The notes beneath the pieces were generated by a model, which did no database searches, was not told the DNA's origin, and saw only the letters and a list, made by a program, of their open reading frames with translations. A DNA stretch of 64,000 bases from Symbiodinium natans (lineage: Eukaryota; Sar; Dinophyceae; Suessiales; Symbiodiniaceae), in NCBI GenBank assembly GCA_905221605.1, contig CAJNDS010002753.1, forward strand, positions 51,001 to 115,000, read 5' to 3'. Below, one piece after another: positions 29,701-36,091 of this stretch; the stretch's first letter is position 1, and each line of letters opens with the position of its first letter. A program made the position numbers and the translations under genes.

Positions 29701-31588
29701 GCCCTAAACCCTAAACACTAAACCCTAAACCCTAAACCCTAAACCCTAAACCCTAAACCCTAAACCCTAAACCCAGGAGTCCGGGTTCGCCGGGCAGCTC
29801 AAGCATCTCACCGGGCCGAAGCTGCGATACGAGGCACAGCCCAGAAAGCCCAGTGCGCCTGTTTAAACTCTTGAGAAGGTTTAGGGTTTAGGGTTTAGGG
29901 TTTAGGGTTTAGGGTTTTAAGTTTTGGGTTTTGGGTTTTCTGGTTTAGGGTTTAGGGTTTAGGGATGAATCCTTGGTATGATTCAAGGCATACGAAGTCC
30001 TTAATTGCAGTTCAGGAATATACCTGAAGTTATGTGGTGGTCCTTGATACGGCTTTAAGTTTTTAAAAGGCATGGTGTTTACTTAGGGGGATATTGGGCA
30101 AGCCAGGAGCAGGATCGGTGTTCGGGGTCTGGGGTTTCGGAAGCAGGTATTGGAGTTTAGAGGGTTTAGGATTTCGGGCCGATTGTTGCCCGTGCCGTGA
30201 ACATTGTAGAGATACATGATTTTTGCAGGACGTGTTCCTTACTTGATTACATGGGTCTGCTCTTTGGGTGTCGTCCGTCGTCATTGTGCAGCTCGGTCTT
30301 TGCAGGACAACCCCCAAAAAGCCCGAGATCTCTGAACCTGAGGTCCAACCCGCAACCCTGAACCCTAAGGATCCAATTACCTTTTTAGTATATACCTGGG
30401 CCCTAAAGCTCATTTACGAACCGCTTAAGACCCAAGTAGACATATATATATATATATACACATGTATATATATATATATGTATGCAATTATATGTATGTA
30501 TGTATATATATATATATATATATATATACATAGATAGGTACATGGGTCCTTCGGCGAACCCTTAGCCCGAGAAGCCCGCAAACCCCCAAACCCTGAACAC
30601 TGTAAGCCGGATGAAGCCCCAAATCCTAAACCCCGTAGAACCCCGCCCACAACGGGAACCCGATAAGCCCGATGAAGCCTTAGACCCCCTAACCCTAAAA
30701 CCCTAAGCCACCTAAACCCTATAAACCCCTAAACCCTAAGCCCTAAACCCTAAACCCTAAACCCTAAAGCCTAAACCCTAAACCCTAAACCCTAAACCCT
30801 AAACCCCGGTTCGCGCAATTACCTGGCACGAGGTCTTCGACGGCAGCGCTAAGCCGAAGGGCACTGCGCAGCTCTTTGCCAGTGCGCGCGTCGTTGTGGG
30901 AGCCCATGGCAGCTCACCTAGCCTGTGGGTTTTAGGCTTTCGGCTTTAGGCTTTAGGCTTTAGGCTTTAGGGCTTTAGGGCTTTAGGGCTTTAGGGCTTT
31001 AGGGCTTTAGGGCTTTAGGGCTTTAGGGCTTTAGGGCTTTAGGGCTTTAGGGCTTTAGGGCTTTAGGGCTTTAGGGCTCTAGTACTTGCACTGCAAGCCT
31101 CTTATGTGTGTTCCTTTTCCTTTTCGGGGGATGTTTGGAGACCCAAGGCGGTGCGTTGGCCAACATCATCTTCTGCCCCGAGGACGCGGCGATCTTTGAG
31201 CTGGGCTTTCAGTCGCCCTTTGCGGGCCACTACCGCTTCCTGGCGAAGATGTTCAACTTGCGGATGACATTGCCGCTGGGCAGCCCAATGGCGCCCTTTC
31301 TCTCGGTTTTTTTTGGGGCGTTCGACTTTAAGGGGCTGATAAGCGTGGGGGTTATACAAGTACAGTCAGAAATGGCTATAGAAGTACCCCGCACCTCCAA
31401 GTGGGCTCTGAAACCAACAGAACCCAGCGCAGCCCTCTTGTAACTCTGGCGGCTGTTCCCCGAGGCTGCCACTCGTGCCGGACAGCCGCGGCATTGCAAG
31501 CCAGGAGATCGCCTTGGAAAGCATGGAGGCAGCCCTTGAGGCTGTTCGCGCCGCTGTTGCAGAGTTCATGTCCCACACAGAGCTCTGA
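14670..31588 (+). CDS. Long spliced gene ending in a GT61-type glycosyltransferase domain (partial model)
   Basis: Inferred gene span. The 3' end is a glycosyltransferase family 61 domain (EOGT/DUF563-like; these enzymes act on glycoproteins in the secretory pathway or on cell-wall xylan and transfer a sugar from a nucleotide sugar). Seen: exons 30833-30908, 31148-31305 and 31421-31588 join in phase and contain [14 protein letters not shown] followed by [20 protein letters not shown] and [11 protein letters not shown], the order typical of the GT61 C-terminal core. Upstream, 24416-24467 joins 25959-26027 in phase, and 28672-28764 ([15 protein letters not shown]) resembles the family's strand before the core. 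Still further upstream, phase-compatible exons (14670-14738, 14954-15014, 15766-15841; and 18545-18618, 19043-19112, 20446-20512, 20783 onward) are on the same strand. Whether all belong to one mRNA is inference. Introns are 0.1-2.6 kb and filled with telomere-like tracts and fold-back elements. The GT61 identity is firm; the N-terminal extent is not. Confidence 0.7.
14954..15014 (+). CDS. Exon
   Basis: Follows GGCAG, ends before GT (15015, GTATGT). Reads [20 protein letters not shown], helical and TPR-like. Joins 14738 (phase 0) and 15766 (phase 1) without breaking the frame. Confidence 0.65.
15020..15232. mobile_element. Family A fold-back element with duplicated left half
   Basis: The left end (CTAAGAGCCCAAGAACCC to CCTTAAAGCAT) is present twice in tandem (15028-15077, 15090-15140), then the right end with GGGGCATCGGGCTCTTTGG. 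Confidence 0.75.
15648..15748 (-). repeat. CCCTAAA tract
   Basis: About 14 units just upstream of the exon 15766. Confidence 0.95.
15766..15841 (+). CDS. Exon
   Basis: Bounded by GGGCAG and GT (15842). Frame reads [20 protein letters not shown] then LLPT. Alanine- and leucine-rich helix, TPR-like. In phase with 15014. A family A element starts 14 bp after the donor. Confidence 0.65.
15855..15961. mobile_element. Fold-back element, family A
   Basis: Left GAGAGCCCAAGACCCCCTTA, right GGTTAAGGGGTATTGGGCTC. Confidence 0.85.
16061..16121 (+). CDS. Exon candidate
   Basis: After TTTCGCAG. In the phase left by 15841 it reads [20 protein letters not shown]. Arginine-rich. End chosen at a GC donor; low certainty. 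Confidence 0.35.
16414..16475 (+). repeat. TTTAGGG tract
   Basis: Eight units following a right-half family E fragment (16262-16335). Confidence 0.95.
16683..16736. repeat. (TA)n and (TTTA)n microsatellite
   Basis: TA block, then TTTA repeats, then TA block. The 147-codon frame starting in it is partly an artefact. Confidence 0.9.
16822..16915 (+). CDS. Exon candidate
   Basis: After TGCACAG. Frame reads [20 protein letters not shown] then [12 protein letters not shown] at 16916. Protein-like, no family recognised. Confidence 0.55.
17227..17300 (+). CDS. Exon candidate
   Basis: After GGCTTCAG. Frame reads [20 protein letters not shown] then WAIRR, GT at 17301. Convincing composition. The same frame stays open to about 17440, so the 3' edge is uncertain. 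Confidence 0.55.
17661..17760 (+). CDS. Open block, possible exon
   Basis: Frame reads [20 protein letters not shown] then [18 protein letters not shown] tract lies upstream (17608-17630). Edges not determined. Confidence 0.35.
18125..18290 (-). repeat. CCCTAAA units alternating with poly-C
   Basis: Three blocks of CCCTAAA heptamers separated by C runs of 12-24 bases, upstream of exon 18314. Confidence 0.9.
18314..18470 (+). CDS. Exon, 157 bp
   Basis: Bounded by CCGCAG and GT (18471). Frame reads [20 protein letters not shown] then [19 protein letters not shown]. One of the longest exon islands in the window. No domain recognised. TTTAGGG tract begins 6 bp after the donor. Confidence 0.65.
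18476..18530 (+). repeat. TTTAGGG tract
   Basis: Seven units, the last two TTTTAGGG, filling a short gap between two exon islands. Confidence 0.9.
18545..18618 (+). CDS. Exon
   Basis: After GCTGAG. Frame reads [20 protein letters not shown] then GTFAG; GT at 18619 is the start of a fold-back element. Joins 19043 in phase, giving ...[14 protein letters not shown]. Confidence 0.65.
18619..18782. mobile_element. Fold-back element, family O, with internal telomere tract
   Basis: Ends GTACAAGGAGGGGCC and GGCCCCTCCTTGTAG, so it starts with GT and ends with AG. A TTTAGGG tract (18690-18717) sits in its interior. It begins exactly at the exon edge. Confidence 0.7.
18968..19031 (-). repeat. CCCTAAA tract
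   Basis: Nine units, ending 11 bp before exon 19043. Confidence 0.95.
19043..19112 (+). CDS. Exon
   Basis: Bounded by CATCTCAG and a GC donor (19113). Frame reads [20 protein letters not shown] then LLE. Very GC-rich third positions. TTTAGGG tract follows at 19119. Confidence 0.7.
19119..19260 (+). repeat. Degenerate TTTAGGG tract
   Basis: About 19 units with TTCAGGG, TTTTAGGG and similar variants. Confidence 0.9.
19295..19424. mobile_element. Fold-back element, family B
   Basis: Left ACTTGGCAGTTCATGGGTAC, right GTACCCTGAACCTCCAAGTAG. Confidence 0.85.
19827..19865. repeat. Perfect 19-bp palindrome with 1-nt centre
   Basis: Arm 19827-19845 (CGTGCTTGCGTTTTGCACC), one A, then its exact reverse complement 19847-19865. 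Would extrude as a near-loopless cruciform. Confidence 0.98.
19993..20104. repeat. Tandem duplication with poly-G
   Basis: Two copies of a segment of about 57 bp containing ATCACGTCCAATCCAAAG and TTCACCTGAAG, each preceded by 13-18 G. Confidence 0.9.
20123..20268. repeat. 57-bp minisatellite
   Basis: About 2.5 copies of a unit containing CGCACGATGAGAACGTCCG and TGCGTGCGAATGGCCAGAG. The unit is a multiple of three, so one frame repeats [16 protein letters not shown]; probably not a gene. Confidence 0.9.
20446..20512 (+). CDS. Exon with GTAAGC donor
   Basis: After AAGCAG. Frame reads [20 protein letters not shown] then IL. Start phase 0 fits 19112; end phase 1 fits 20783. Confidence 0.6.
20615..20707. 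mobile_element. Fold-back element, family A
   Basis: Left AAAGAGCCCAACACCCCTTA, right CTTTGGTATCGGGCT. Confidence 0.75.
20783..20864 (+). CDS. Exon
   Basis: After ACTAAG; in the phase left by 20512 it reads [20 protein letters not shown] then ARPGVLT. Helical, protein-like. CCCTAAA tract upstream (20707-20772). 3' edge may be a GC or GT site between 20849 and 20865. Confidence 0.55.
21188..21325. mobile_element. Fold-back element, family H
   Basis: Left GGGTAGTTTCATGGGCCC, right CCATACTAAGGAACCCGTAG. Confidence 0.75.
21610..21780 (-). repeat. Degenerate CCCTAAA/CCCTGAA tract
   Basis: About 23 units, many with CCCTGAA or CCCTCAA variants. Confidence 0.9.
22111..22160 (+). CDS. Exon candidate
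   Basis: After AGCTCCAG, with CCCTAAA before (22020-22095) and TTTAGGG after (22195-22250). All three frames are open; one reads [18 protein letters not shown]. Frame undecided. Confidence 0.4.
22374..22419. repeat. (TG)n microsatellite
   Basis: Two TG blocks separated by TTTT. Confidence 0.95.
23054..23293 (+). CDS. Open block, probable exon
   Basis: 80-codon frame with a protein-like centre ([20 protein letters not shown], then [20 protein letters not shown]). The opposite strand is open for 101 codons but cysteine-rich and without family signal. Splice edges not fixed. Confidence 0.45.
23575..23656 (-). repeat. CCCTAAA/CCCTCAA tract
   Basis: Eleven units ending just before exon 23665. 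Confidence 0.9.
23665..23746 (+). CDS. Exon
   Basis: Bounded by CGACCAG and GT (23747). Frame reads [20 protein letters not shown] then LALPKPF. Strong codon bias for C/G at third positions. A family E left end starts within 10 bp of the donor. Confidence 0.65.
23750..23875. mobile_element. Family E element whose interior is telomere-like repeat
   Basis: Left end GGACCCAGAGTAGGCCC, right end CTAGGACCTGGGTCTAGG; between them, a TTTAGGG tract (23788-23860) in place of the usual interior. Confidence 0.7.
24005..24103 (+). repeat. TTTAGGG tract
   Basis: About 14 units with two shortened TTAGGG units. Confidence 0.95.
24416..24467 (+). CDS. Exon, upstream part of the GT61 region
   Basis: Bounded by CCCCCAG and GT (24468). 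Frame reads [17 protein letters not shown]. Joins 25959 in phase 0. CCCTAAA upstream, TTTAGGG directly after the donor. Confidence 0.6.
24690..24855. repeat. (ACG/ACA)n trinucleotide repeat
   Basis: Imperfect ACGACAACG repeats. The Arg/Gln-rich 102-codon frame over it, and the valine-rich frame on the other strand, are repeat products. Confidence 0.9.
25070..25111. repeat. (TA)n microsatellite
   Basis: TA-rich block; a second, larger one lies at 25443-25531. Confidence 0.9.
25959..26027 (+). CDS. Exon, upstream part of the GT61 region
   Basis: Bounded by ACTTCAG and GT (26028). Frame reads [20 protein letters not shown] then GSR, phase 0 at both ends. The donor GT immediately precedes a family B element. 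Confidence 0.7.
26030..26162. mobile_element. Fold-back element, family B
   Basis: Ends CTACTTAGAGGTTC and GAACTTCCAAGTAG. It starts 2 bp after the exon edge, so the intron opens with GT plus the element. Confidence 0.9.
26665..26770. mobile_element. Fold-back element, family A
   Basis: Left AAAGAGCCCAATACCCCTTG, right GAAGGGGTAGTGGGCACTCT. Confidence 0.85.
26872..26969. mobile_element. Family B element, right end replaced by CCCTAAA
   Basis: Left GCTTGGAGGTTCAC, right AGTACCATGAACCCC running straight into a CCCTAAA tract (26965-27043). Confidence 0.75.
27045..27175 (+). other. GC-rich island, possible exon
   Basis: About 75% GC, open in several frames on both strands (one + frame: [17 protein letters not shown]). 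Preceded by a CCCTAAA tract. Frame and strand cannot be decided. Confidence 0.35.
27180..27350. repeat. GAGGGTTTTT repeat
   Basis: About 12 degenerate copies of a TTTTTGAGGGT-like unit. Confidence 0.85.
28602..28671. mobile_element. Family B element, right half only
   Basis: Has CTTAAGGGGCTTATAAGTGG and ends CCATGAACCTCCAAGTAG. The terminal AG is directly followed by an open exon frame. Confidence 0.85.
28672..28764 (+). CDS. Exon, GT61 region
   Basis: Starts directly after the TAG end of a family B element; 31 open codons in phase 0 to a GT (28765). Frame contains [20 protein letters not shown], which resembles the basic strand-and-turn preceding the GT61 core. The element's end appears to be the splice acceptor. 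Confidence 0.65.
29032..29133. mobile_element. Fold-back element, family A (diverged)
   Basis: Contains TTAGTTAAGGAATATACC and GGCATATGCCTTCATTGAGG, inverted to each other. Confidence 0.65.
29399..29484 (+). CDS. Exon candidate, GT61 region
   Basis: After TTTTCAG. Frame reads [20 protein letters not shown] then RAIAPDN. It ends at a GT (29485) that abuts a family G element. Phase with the next exon does not fit, so edges need RNA evidence. Confidence 0.45.
29486..29580. mobile_element. Fold-back element, family G
   Basis: Ends GATGTTCTCCCTTATACT and AGTATAAGGGGGAACATC. Nearly perfect arms of about 40 bp. Confidence 0.92.
29690..29775 (-). repeat. CCCTAAA tract
   Basis: About 12 units ending at the exon 29777. 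Confidence 0.95.
29777..29860 (+). CDS. Exon, GT61 region
   Basis: Bounded by ACCCAG and GT (29861); 28 codons, phase 0 at both ends. Reads [20 protein letters not shown] then QPRKPSAP. Joins 30833 in phase. Confidence 0.7.
29878..29962 (+). repeat. TTTAGGG tract
   Basis: About 11 units at the 5' end of the 29861-30832 intron; the same intron ends with a CCCTAAA tract. Confidence 0.95.
30367..30556. mobile_element. Family F element expanded by an AT microsatellite
   Basis: Left AAGGATCCAATTACC, right AGGTACATGGGTCCTTC, as in other F copies, but about 85 bp of TA/GTAT repeat (30440-30533) sits in the right arm. Confidence 0.8.
30676..30807 (-). repeat. CCCTAAA tract
   Basis: About 17 units, partly degenerate, ending 25 bp before the exon 30833. 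Confidence 0.95.
30833..30908 (+). CDS. Exon with GT61 core (VVVGAHG)
   Basis: Bounded by GCACGAG and a GC donor (30909). Frame reads [20 protein letters not shown] then VVGAH. This is the 'lf..A.vvvg.HG' segment of family 61 glycosyltransferases. Phase 1 end completes HG with the next exon. Confidence 0.88.
30925..31080 (+). repeat. CTTTAGGG 8-mer tract inside a short intron
   Basis: About 19 units, at first GGCTTTA, then a pure 8-bp GGGCTTTA array: a variant of the telomere unit amplified as such. It fills most of the 239-bp intron 30909-31147. Confidence 0.97.
31148..31305 (+). CDS. Exon with GT61 C-terminal core
   Basis: Bounded by CCCAAG and GT (31306). Frame reads [40 protein letters not shown] and [12 protein letters not shown]. 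Matches the post-HG helix, the conserved glutamate strand and the 'YR.lA..' segment of GT61. Phase 0 end joins 31421. Confidence 0.9.
31306..31420 (+). other. 115-bp intron made of half a family B element
   Basis: GT...AG intron between the two last GT61 exons. It consists of TTTTTTTTGGGG, then a right-half family B copy (31330-31402, ending CACCTCCAAGT), then 18 bp to the acceptor CAACAG. Confidence 0.75.
31421..31588 (+). CDS. Terminal exon of the GT61 gene (probable)
   Basis: Frame reads [20 protein letters not shown] and [20 protein letters not shown] before TGA 31586-31588. The helical tail is not part of the conserved domain. A second stop follows (31607), after which the same frame is open for another 79 codons to 31847, so the C-terminus may be longer if a short intron removes the stops. 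Confidence 0.75.
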   Translation, partial: NPAQPSCNSGGCSPRLPLVPDSRGIASQEIALESMEAALEAVRAAVAEFMSHTEL

Positions 31589-31609
31589 GGCCGCCAGAGG
31601 CCCCTCTGA

Positions 31610-31846
31610 CTCCCGGAGAAAGAGGCATCGGTCCAGTCGCCAGCAACCCGAGCCACCCAAGAAGCTTGGGCCTTGGTGAGGCAGGGGTCATGTGAACGCG
31701 ACGTCCACGTCCTTCTGCAAGGCGGGGAGGAGGCTGGTGGAACACCCATCTCGAAGTCGGGAGGCACGCAAGCACGGAGAGAACCCGACGAGGGCTCATC
31801 ATGGCGGCTGGCCGGCTCGCGAAGATGCCCTGGGCGCGAAGTCCTT
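31610..31846 (+). CDS. 79-codon continuation in the GT61 frame
   Basis: Same frame as 31421-31588 after two stops. Reads EKEASVQSPATRATQEAWAL then VRQGSCERDVHVLLQGG. Protein-like in composition. Could be a further exon of the same gene, or coding start of the next. Other + frames here are also open. Confidence 0.4.
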
Positions 31847-31849
31847 TGA

Positions 31850-33170
31850 GCCAAAAAGATCTTCAGCCTCACAGCCAGGGCAGCAGATTTTGGGAATCCC
31901 CTACTAAGCCAAAAAGGTACATCAGAGCTTTAATGCATAGAATGCAATGTCTCGATCGTTACCATAAGGTCTTATGCGAAGGCCCTAAGCTCCAGCTTGA
32001 AATCCATAGGATGGGACTGTTAGATGAACTTAGGAACTTAGGAAACCCCACACCTTAAAAGCCCTACTGTGCCCGAGCCCTTTTGACCCCTAAATAAAAG
32101 TTTTTGGTAGCTCCCACTTCGAACACTTCTGCCCCACTGGCTGGTTCGTAGTAGGGAATGGGAACCCTGGATACATCCTAAGCCTTTACATGATCCCCTT
32201 AATAAGGGGATATATGGGGGGCCTAATCCCTAAGAACCCGGGGGGCTAAACAGGAAGCATCTCGAGACCCCCATCATTTGCTTTCCCTTCATGTACTGGT
32301 TCTGGGTCAGAGTTAGGGTTTAGGGTGTAGGGTTTAGGGTTTAGCGTTCAGGGTTTAGGGTTTAGGGTTTAGGGTTGGGGTTTAGGGCTTAGGGTTTAGC
32401 CCCAAGTTCCAACATTCTCAACTCGCCGAATTGACGAACCAGCAAGTGAAACCCGGGCAAATCTCCTCCCAGCAGGGAGCCCTCCTCTCTCACAAAATGA
32501 TCATCCCTCTATTGCCTCTATAAAGAAGGCTTTGATCATTTTTGTGGGGGGGGGGGGAGGGGGGTTCTCAAGCAAATCAAAGAGATTAGGGTTTAGGGTT
32601 TAGGGCTGCGGTGACTGGGTAGGCCTCTTAATAATCAGACAGCCCAGGCACATCTCGGGATTTTGGGGCTTGGGGCGTTTAGGGTTTAGGGCTCAGGTCT
32701 TGGGGCTGTGGAGTGTGGGGTTGAGGGGTTTTAAGGGTGATATATAGGGACCACAAATAAGGGAATACCATTAGTAATTATTCCGGCCCCTATATTACCC
32801 GATCTGCTACGAATCCTGGGAGCCTGAGTCCACAGCCCTAAATGTGTAGCCCTAAATGTGCAACGCGGATTTTTTGGGCTTTGGGTGTGAGTGTGTGCGT
32901 GTGTGACAGATATCTTGTATTTAGGATACGAAATCCACTCGCAGCTGACTGGATAGGTGCATGATATCATGGAAGTAGCTTTATACATACCAAAACCCTG
33001 AACCCTGAACTCTAAACCCTGCAGTAAACCCTAAACCCTACATCCACATTCAGTTTGCAATTCTGTATGTGTGTATATGCGTATATAGCCCCCGGTTCCC
33101 ATGGGTCTCCGCTCCGGTCATGGACATGGCCAAGCTTCGGCGAGGTCCATCCGCAGGCCGCCGCACAACT
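31850..33170. other. Interval without a firm gene
   Basis: Contains one 85-codon + frame (31801-32055, MAAGRLAKMPWARS...), a TTTAGGG tract (32310-32400), a poly-G run (32546) and unremarkable sequence. No domain seen. Confidence 0.4.
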
Positions 33171-33570
33171 CTAATCCTAAACCCTAAACCCTAAACCCTA
33201 AACCCTAAACCCTAAACCCTAAACCCTAAACCCTAAACCCTAAACCCTAAACCCTAAACCCTAAACCCTAAACCCTAAACCCTAAACCCTAAACCCTAAA
33301 CCCTAAACCCTAAACCCTAAACCCTAAACCCTAAACCCTAAACCCTAAACCCTAAACCTAACCCTAAACCCTAAACCCTAAACCCTAAACCCTAAAAACC
33401 CTAAACCCTAACCCTACCCTAAACCTGAACCTAACCCTAAACCCTAAACCCTAAACCCTAAACCCTAAACCCTAAACCCTAAACCCTAAACCCTAAACCC
33501 TAAACCCTAAACCCTAAACCCTAAACCCTAAACCCTAAACCCTAAACCCTAAACCCTAAACCCTAAACCC
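33170..33570 (-). repeat. Longest pure CCCTAAA tract, about 400 bp
   Basis: About 56 units, nearly perfect apart from a short disturbed patch (33355-33435) with CCTAACCC and AAAACCC variants. Confidence 0.99.
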
Positions 33571-33667
33571 CAGCCCTGAACCCCAAAAGCCATAAACGAA
33601 ACAAACCCTGATTTTCCTTAGCTCTGTTGTTCGTGATGGGCAAGGTGTTCTTGAGGCATGCCCACTC

Positions 33668-33884
33668 AGAGAGCCCAATATCCTTTCTTGGTAGCCCAGT
33701 TGTACCCTTTTCCCTTCGTTGGTTTCTAGGTTCCCTGATAAAGTAACTAGCCCCAAAAGGCGTGCCCTTATTGTAATGTGGTTCCTGGGCTACCAAGCCC
33801 TGCATGAAGTATATACCTTCATGTTTATGGATCTTTAGCCATTTCGATTTAGGGTATATTCCTTGTCCAAAGTGGGTTGGGGGC
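33668..33884. mobile_element. Family A element with a family D element nested inside
   Basis: A-type left end AGAGAGCCCAATATCC (33669) and right end GGTATATTCCTTGTCC (33854) flank a complete D element (33687-33797; CTTGGTAGCCCAGT ... CTGGGCTACCAAG). Confidence 0.75.
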
Positions 33885-34365
33885 CGTTGAGGGTTGGGAA
33901 ATGTCAAATTGACTTCCGACGTATCCTGGAGTTCCAAACTGTTTTGTTGGGTGGAGCGAAGCCCCAACCTCGAAAGCCCAAAAACCCCAAAGAACGCAAG
34001 AGCCCTGACCTGAGATGTGGAGGCGTAGCCTGAAGCCTGAACGGTTTAGGGCTTCGGGTTAGGGTTCTTGGTTTAGGGTTTCGGGTTTAGCCCGAGATTG
34101 CCAGACCCCAAGCCAAAACTCGCCAAGCCCTAAATAGCCAACCCCCACATCCCTAACCCCTGAACACCCAACTCCAAACCTACATCCCTAAATCGTTCTC
34201 GCTGAGAGCCCAGCACCCTCTCAATTAAGGAATCCCTAAACCTTCCAAACCCCAAACCCTAAACCCTAAACCTTACAGGATCCCGACACGGTTCTCTTCC
34301 GCAGGAAACGGAGCATTGGGCTTTTTGGCCCTTAACCCTAAGGCTCCAACTCCGGAAACCCTAAA

Positions 34366-34490
34366 TGGGGGTTTACGAAAGTAAGGGACCCCAAATTTGG
34401 ACCTCCAAACAGAAGGATTCCCTTGTAATAAGGCCCCCAAGAAGGCACCCTCGACTTCGGAAACCCTAAACCCTAAACCCTTACAATAAG
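34366..34490. mobile_element. Fold-back element, family K
   Basis: TGGGGGTTTACGAAAGTAAG at left; CTTGTAATAAGG and CTTCGGAAACC at right. Poly-C follows. Confidence 0.55.
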
Positions 34491-34599
34491 GACCCCCCCC
34501 CTCCCCCCTTCCCCTCCCCCTAACTTCGGAAACCCCAAAATCTCGCAACAGGGTGTCTATAGGGCATTGTAGAGGGCCTCTTTGAGCCTCCCTCAACCT

Positions 34600-34705
34600 G
34601 GCATTTAGGGTTTAGGGTTCAGGGTTTAGGGTTTAGGATTTAGGGGTTTAGGGGTTTAGGGTTTAGGGGTTTAGGGGTTTAGGGGTTTAGGGTTTAGGCT
34701 TTAGG
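34600..34705 (+). repeat. Degenerate TTTAGGG/TTTAGGGG tract
   Basis: About 14 units, several with an extra G. Confidence 0.9.
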
Positions 34706-35429
34706 GCTTCTCTTCTCTGGTGTGGCTCTCAGTCTTGGGGGGGGGGGGGTGGGTTGGGGTCGTAGGGGCGAGGGATTATGTACGGGTTGAGGATTCAGTG
34801 CTGAGAGGGTCGGTTGCAGAGGTCACTTGTTTGGGCTGAGGCTAGAGAGATTAGGGGATGCAATGGACTGTCTAGGACGCTGGTACCCGAGTTCCGTTTT
34901 TTTCTGGGCAATCAACCAAAAAGGCACCGTTTCATCTGCTAGGTTGCTGCGGAACCTGGCCTTATTCGTTAAACGGGCAGTTGCATGGCCCCTCACCCCC
35001 AAACCCGAAACCCTAAATTTTAAAGTGGTTCTCTGGAGTCTGGGGCCCATGGGCTGTAGACGGTGTATAAACCCTAAACCCTAAACCCTAAACCCTAAAC
35101 CCTAAACCCTAAACCCTAAACCCTAAGCCTGTAGGGCTCCCCAATTAAGGGCCCATGCCAAGCCCTTGCAACTACCCTAAGGCTTGTGGAAAGGATCCCC
35201 TCCCGTCAGGGTTGAGGGTTCATGTCCCGATGTGGCTTCTTTTGCAGAGTTTAGGGTTTAGGGTTTAGGGTTTAGGGTTTAGGGTTTGGCTGTTGATGAA
35301 GGTATGAAGTTTGGGGCTTGCAGGGCTTTACAGGGTCTAGGCTTGAGGTTTTCAGTGCTTAATGTTTAGGCTGACCCAAAATCCTAAACCCTAAACCCTA
35401 AACCCTGAACCCTTGTTGATTTCGGCGAG

Positions 35430-35485
35430 GTCTCTCGTGCTCAGGCTTGGGAGCAGAGAACTCAGCCCAGCTTCTGCGCCCTAAG
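35430..35485 (+). CDS. Exon candidate
   Basis: Bounded by GGCGAG and GT (35486, GTATGG). Frame reads VSRAQAWEQRTQPSFCAL. CCCTAAA upstream, TTTAGGG downstream. No family. Confidence 0.5.
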
Positions 35486-35747
35486 GTATGGTTCCTCTTG
35501 CTTTCCGACTATAAGCCTTGTATGTAGGATTTAGGGTTTAGGGGTTAGGGTTTAGGGTTTAGGGTTTAGGGTTCACGAAAGGGTCAACACTGTCGAGAAT
35601 CGCAAATGCACAAGATTCGTACACTTCAACGCTCGTGCGCGCTTGTGTTACCAACAGCCTCGCTAGCTCACTATCTTGCTAACCAAAGTCTGTTTCGCCA
35701 AAGCGAAAACATCCCAATTCCCTTTCATGGCTTTGGGGCTCAGTCTT

Positions 35748-35895
35748 AGGGTAGTTACATGGTGCCTGAATATGGTCCCTTAGCTTCTTCAAAGGTTCTG
35801 ATGTATTGGCCCTTGGGTTGCAGAGGGCATGTATGGGGTATTAAGGGGTCCCCTTTCAAGTGCCCGGTTTAAGCGACCATGTAGCTATCGTAAGA
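35748..35895. mobile_element. Fold-back element, family H
   Basis: Left GGGTAGTTACATGGTGCC, right GCGACCATGTAGCTATC. Confidence 0.85.
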
Positions 35896-36036
35896 TTGAG
35901 GCGTTGCGAAAACAGAATCCTGGCTAGGGATGTGTCGACTTGACTCGGGATAGCTGCTTCAGGCTTTAGGGTGTGAGATTTGAGGTTGAGTTTAGGGTTA
36001 GGGATTCGGGTTTAGGGTTTAGGGTTTAGGGTGTTT

Positions 36037-36091
36037 CGGGCACCGTTTGCACTACGACCGACGCAGCGCGAGCACAAGATCGTGCCTGCGT
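36037..36091 (+). CDS. Weak exon candidate between TTTAGGG tracts
   Basis: Frame reads RAPFALRPTQREHKIVPAW. G-strand tracts on both sides. Confidence 0.35.

Noticed and set aside
31366-31872. 168-codon minus-strand frame opposite the GT61 last exon
   Set aside because: Shadow of a GC-rich coding region; the + strand frame carries the phase-consistent GT61 tail.
33170-33570. The 400-bp CCCTAAA tract as a chromosome end
   Set aside because: Coding exons and other repeats continue on both sides, so it is interstitial; an end-fusion relic cannot be excluded.
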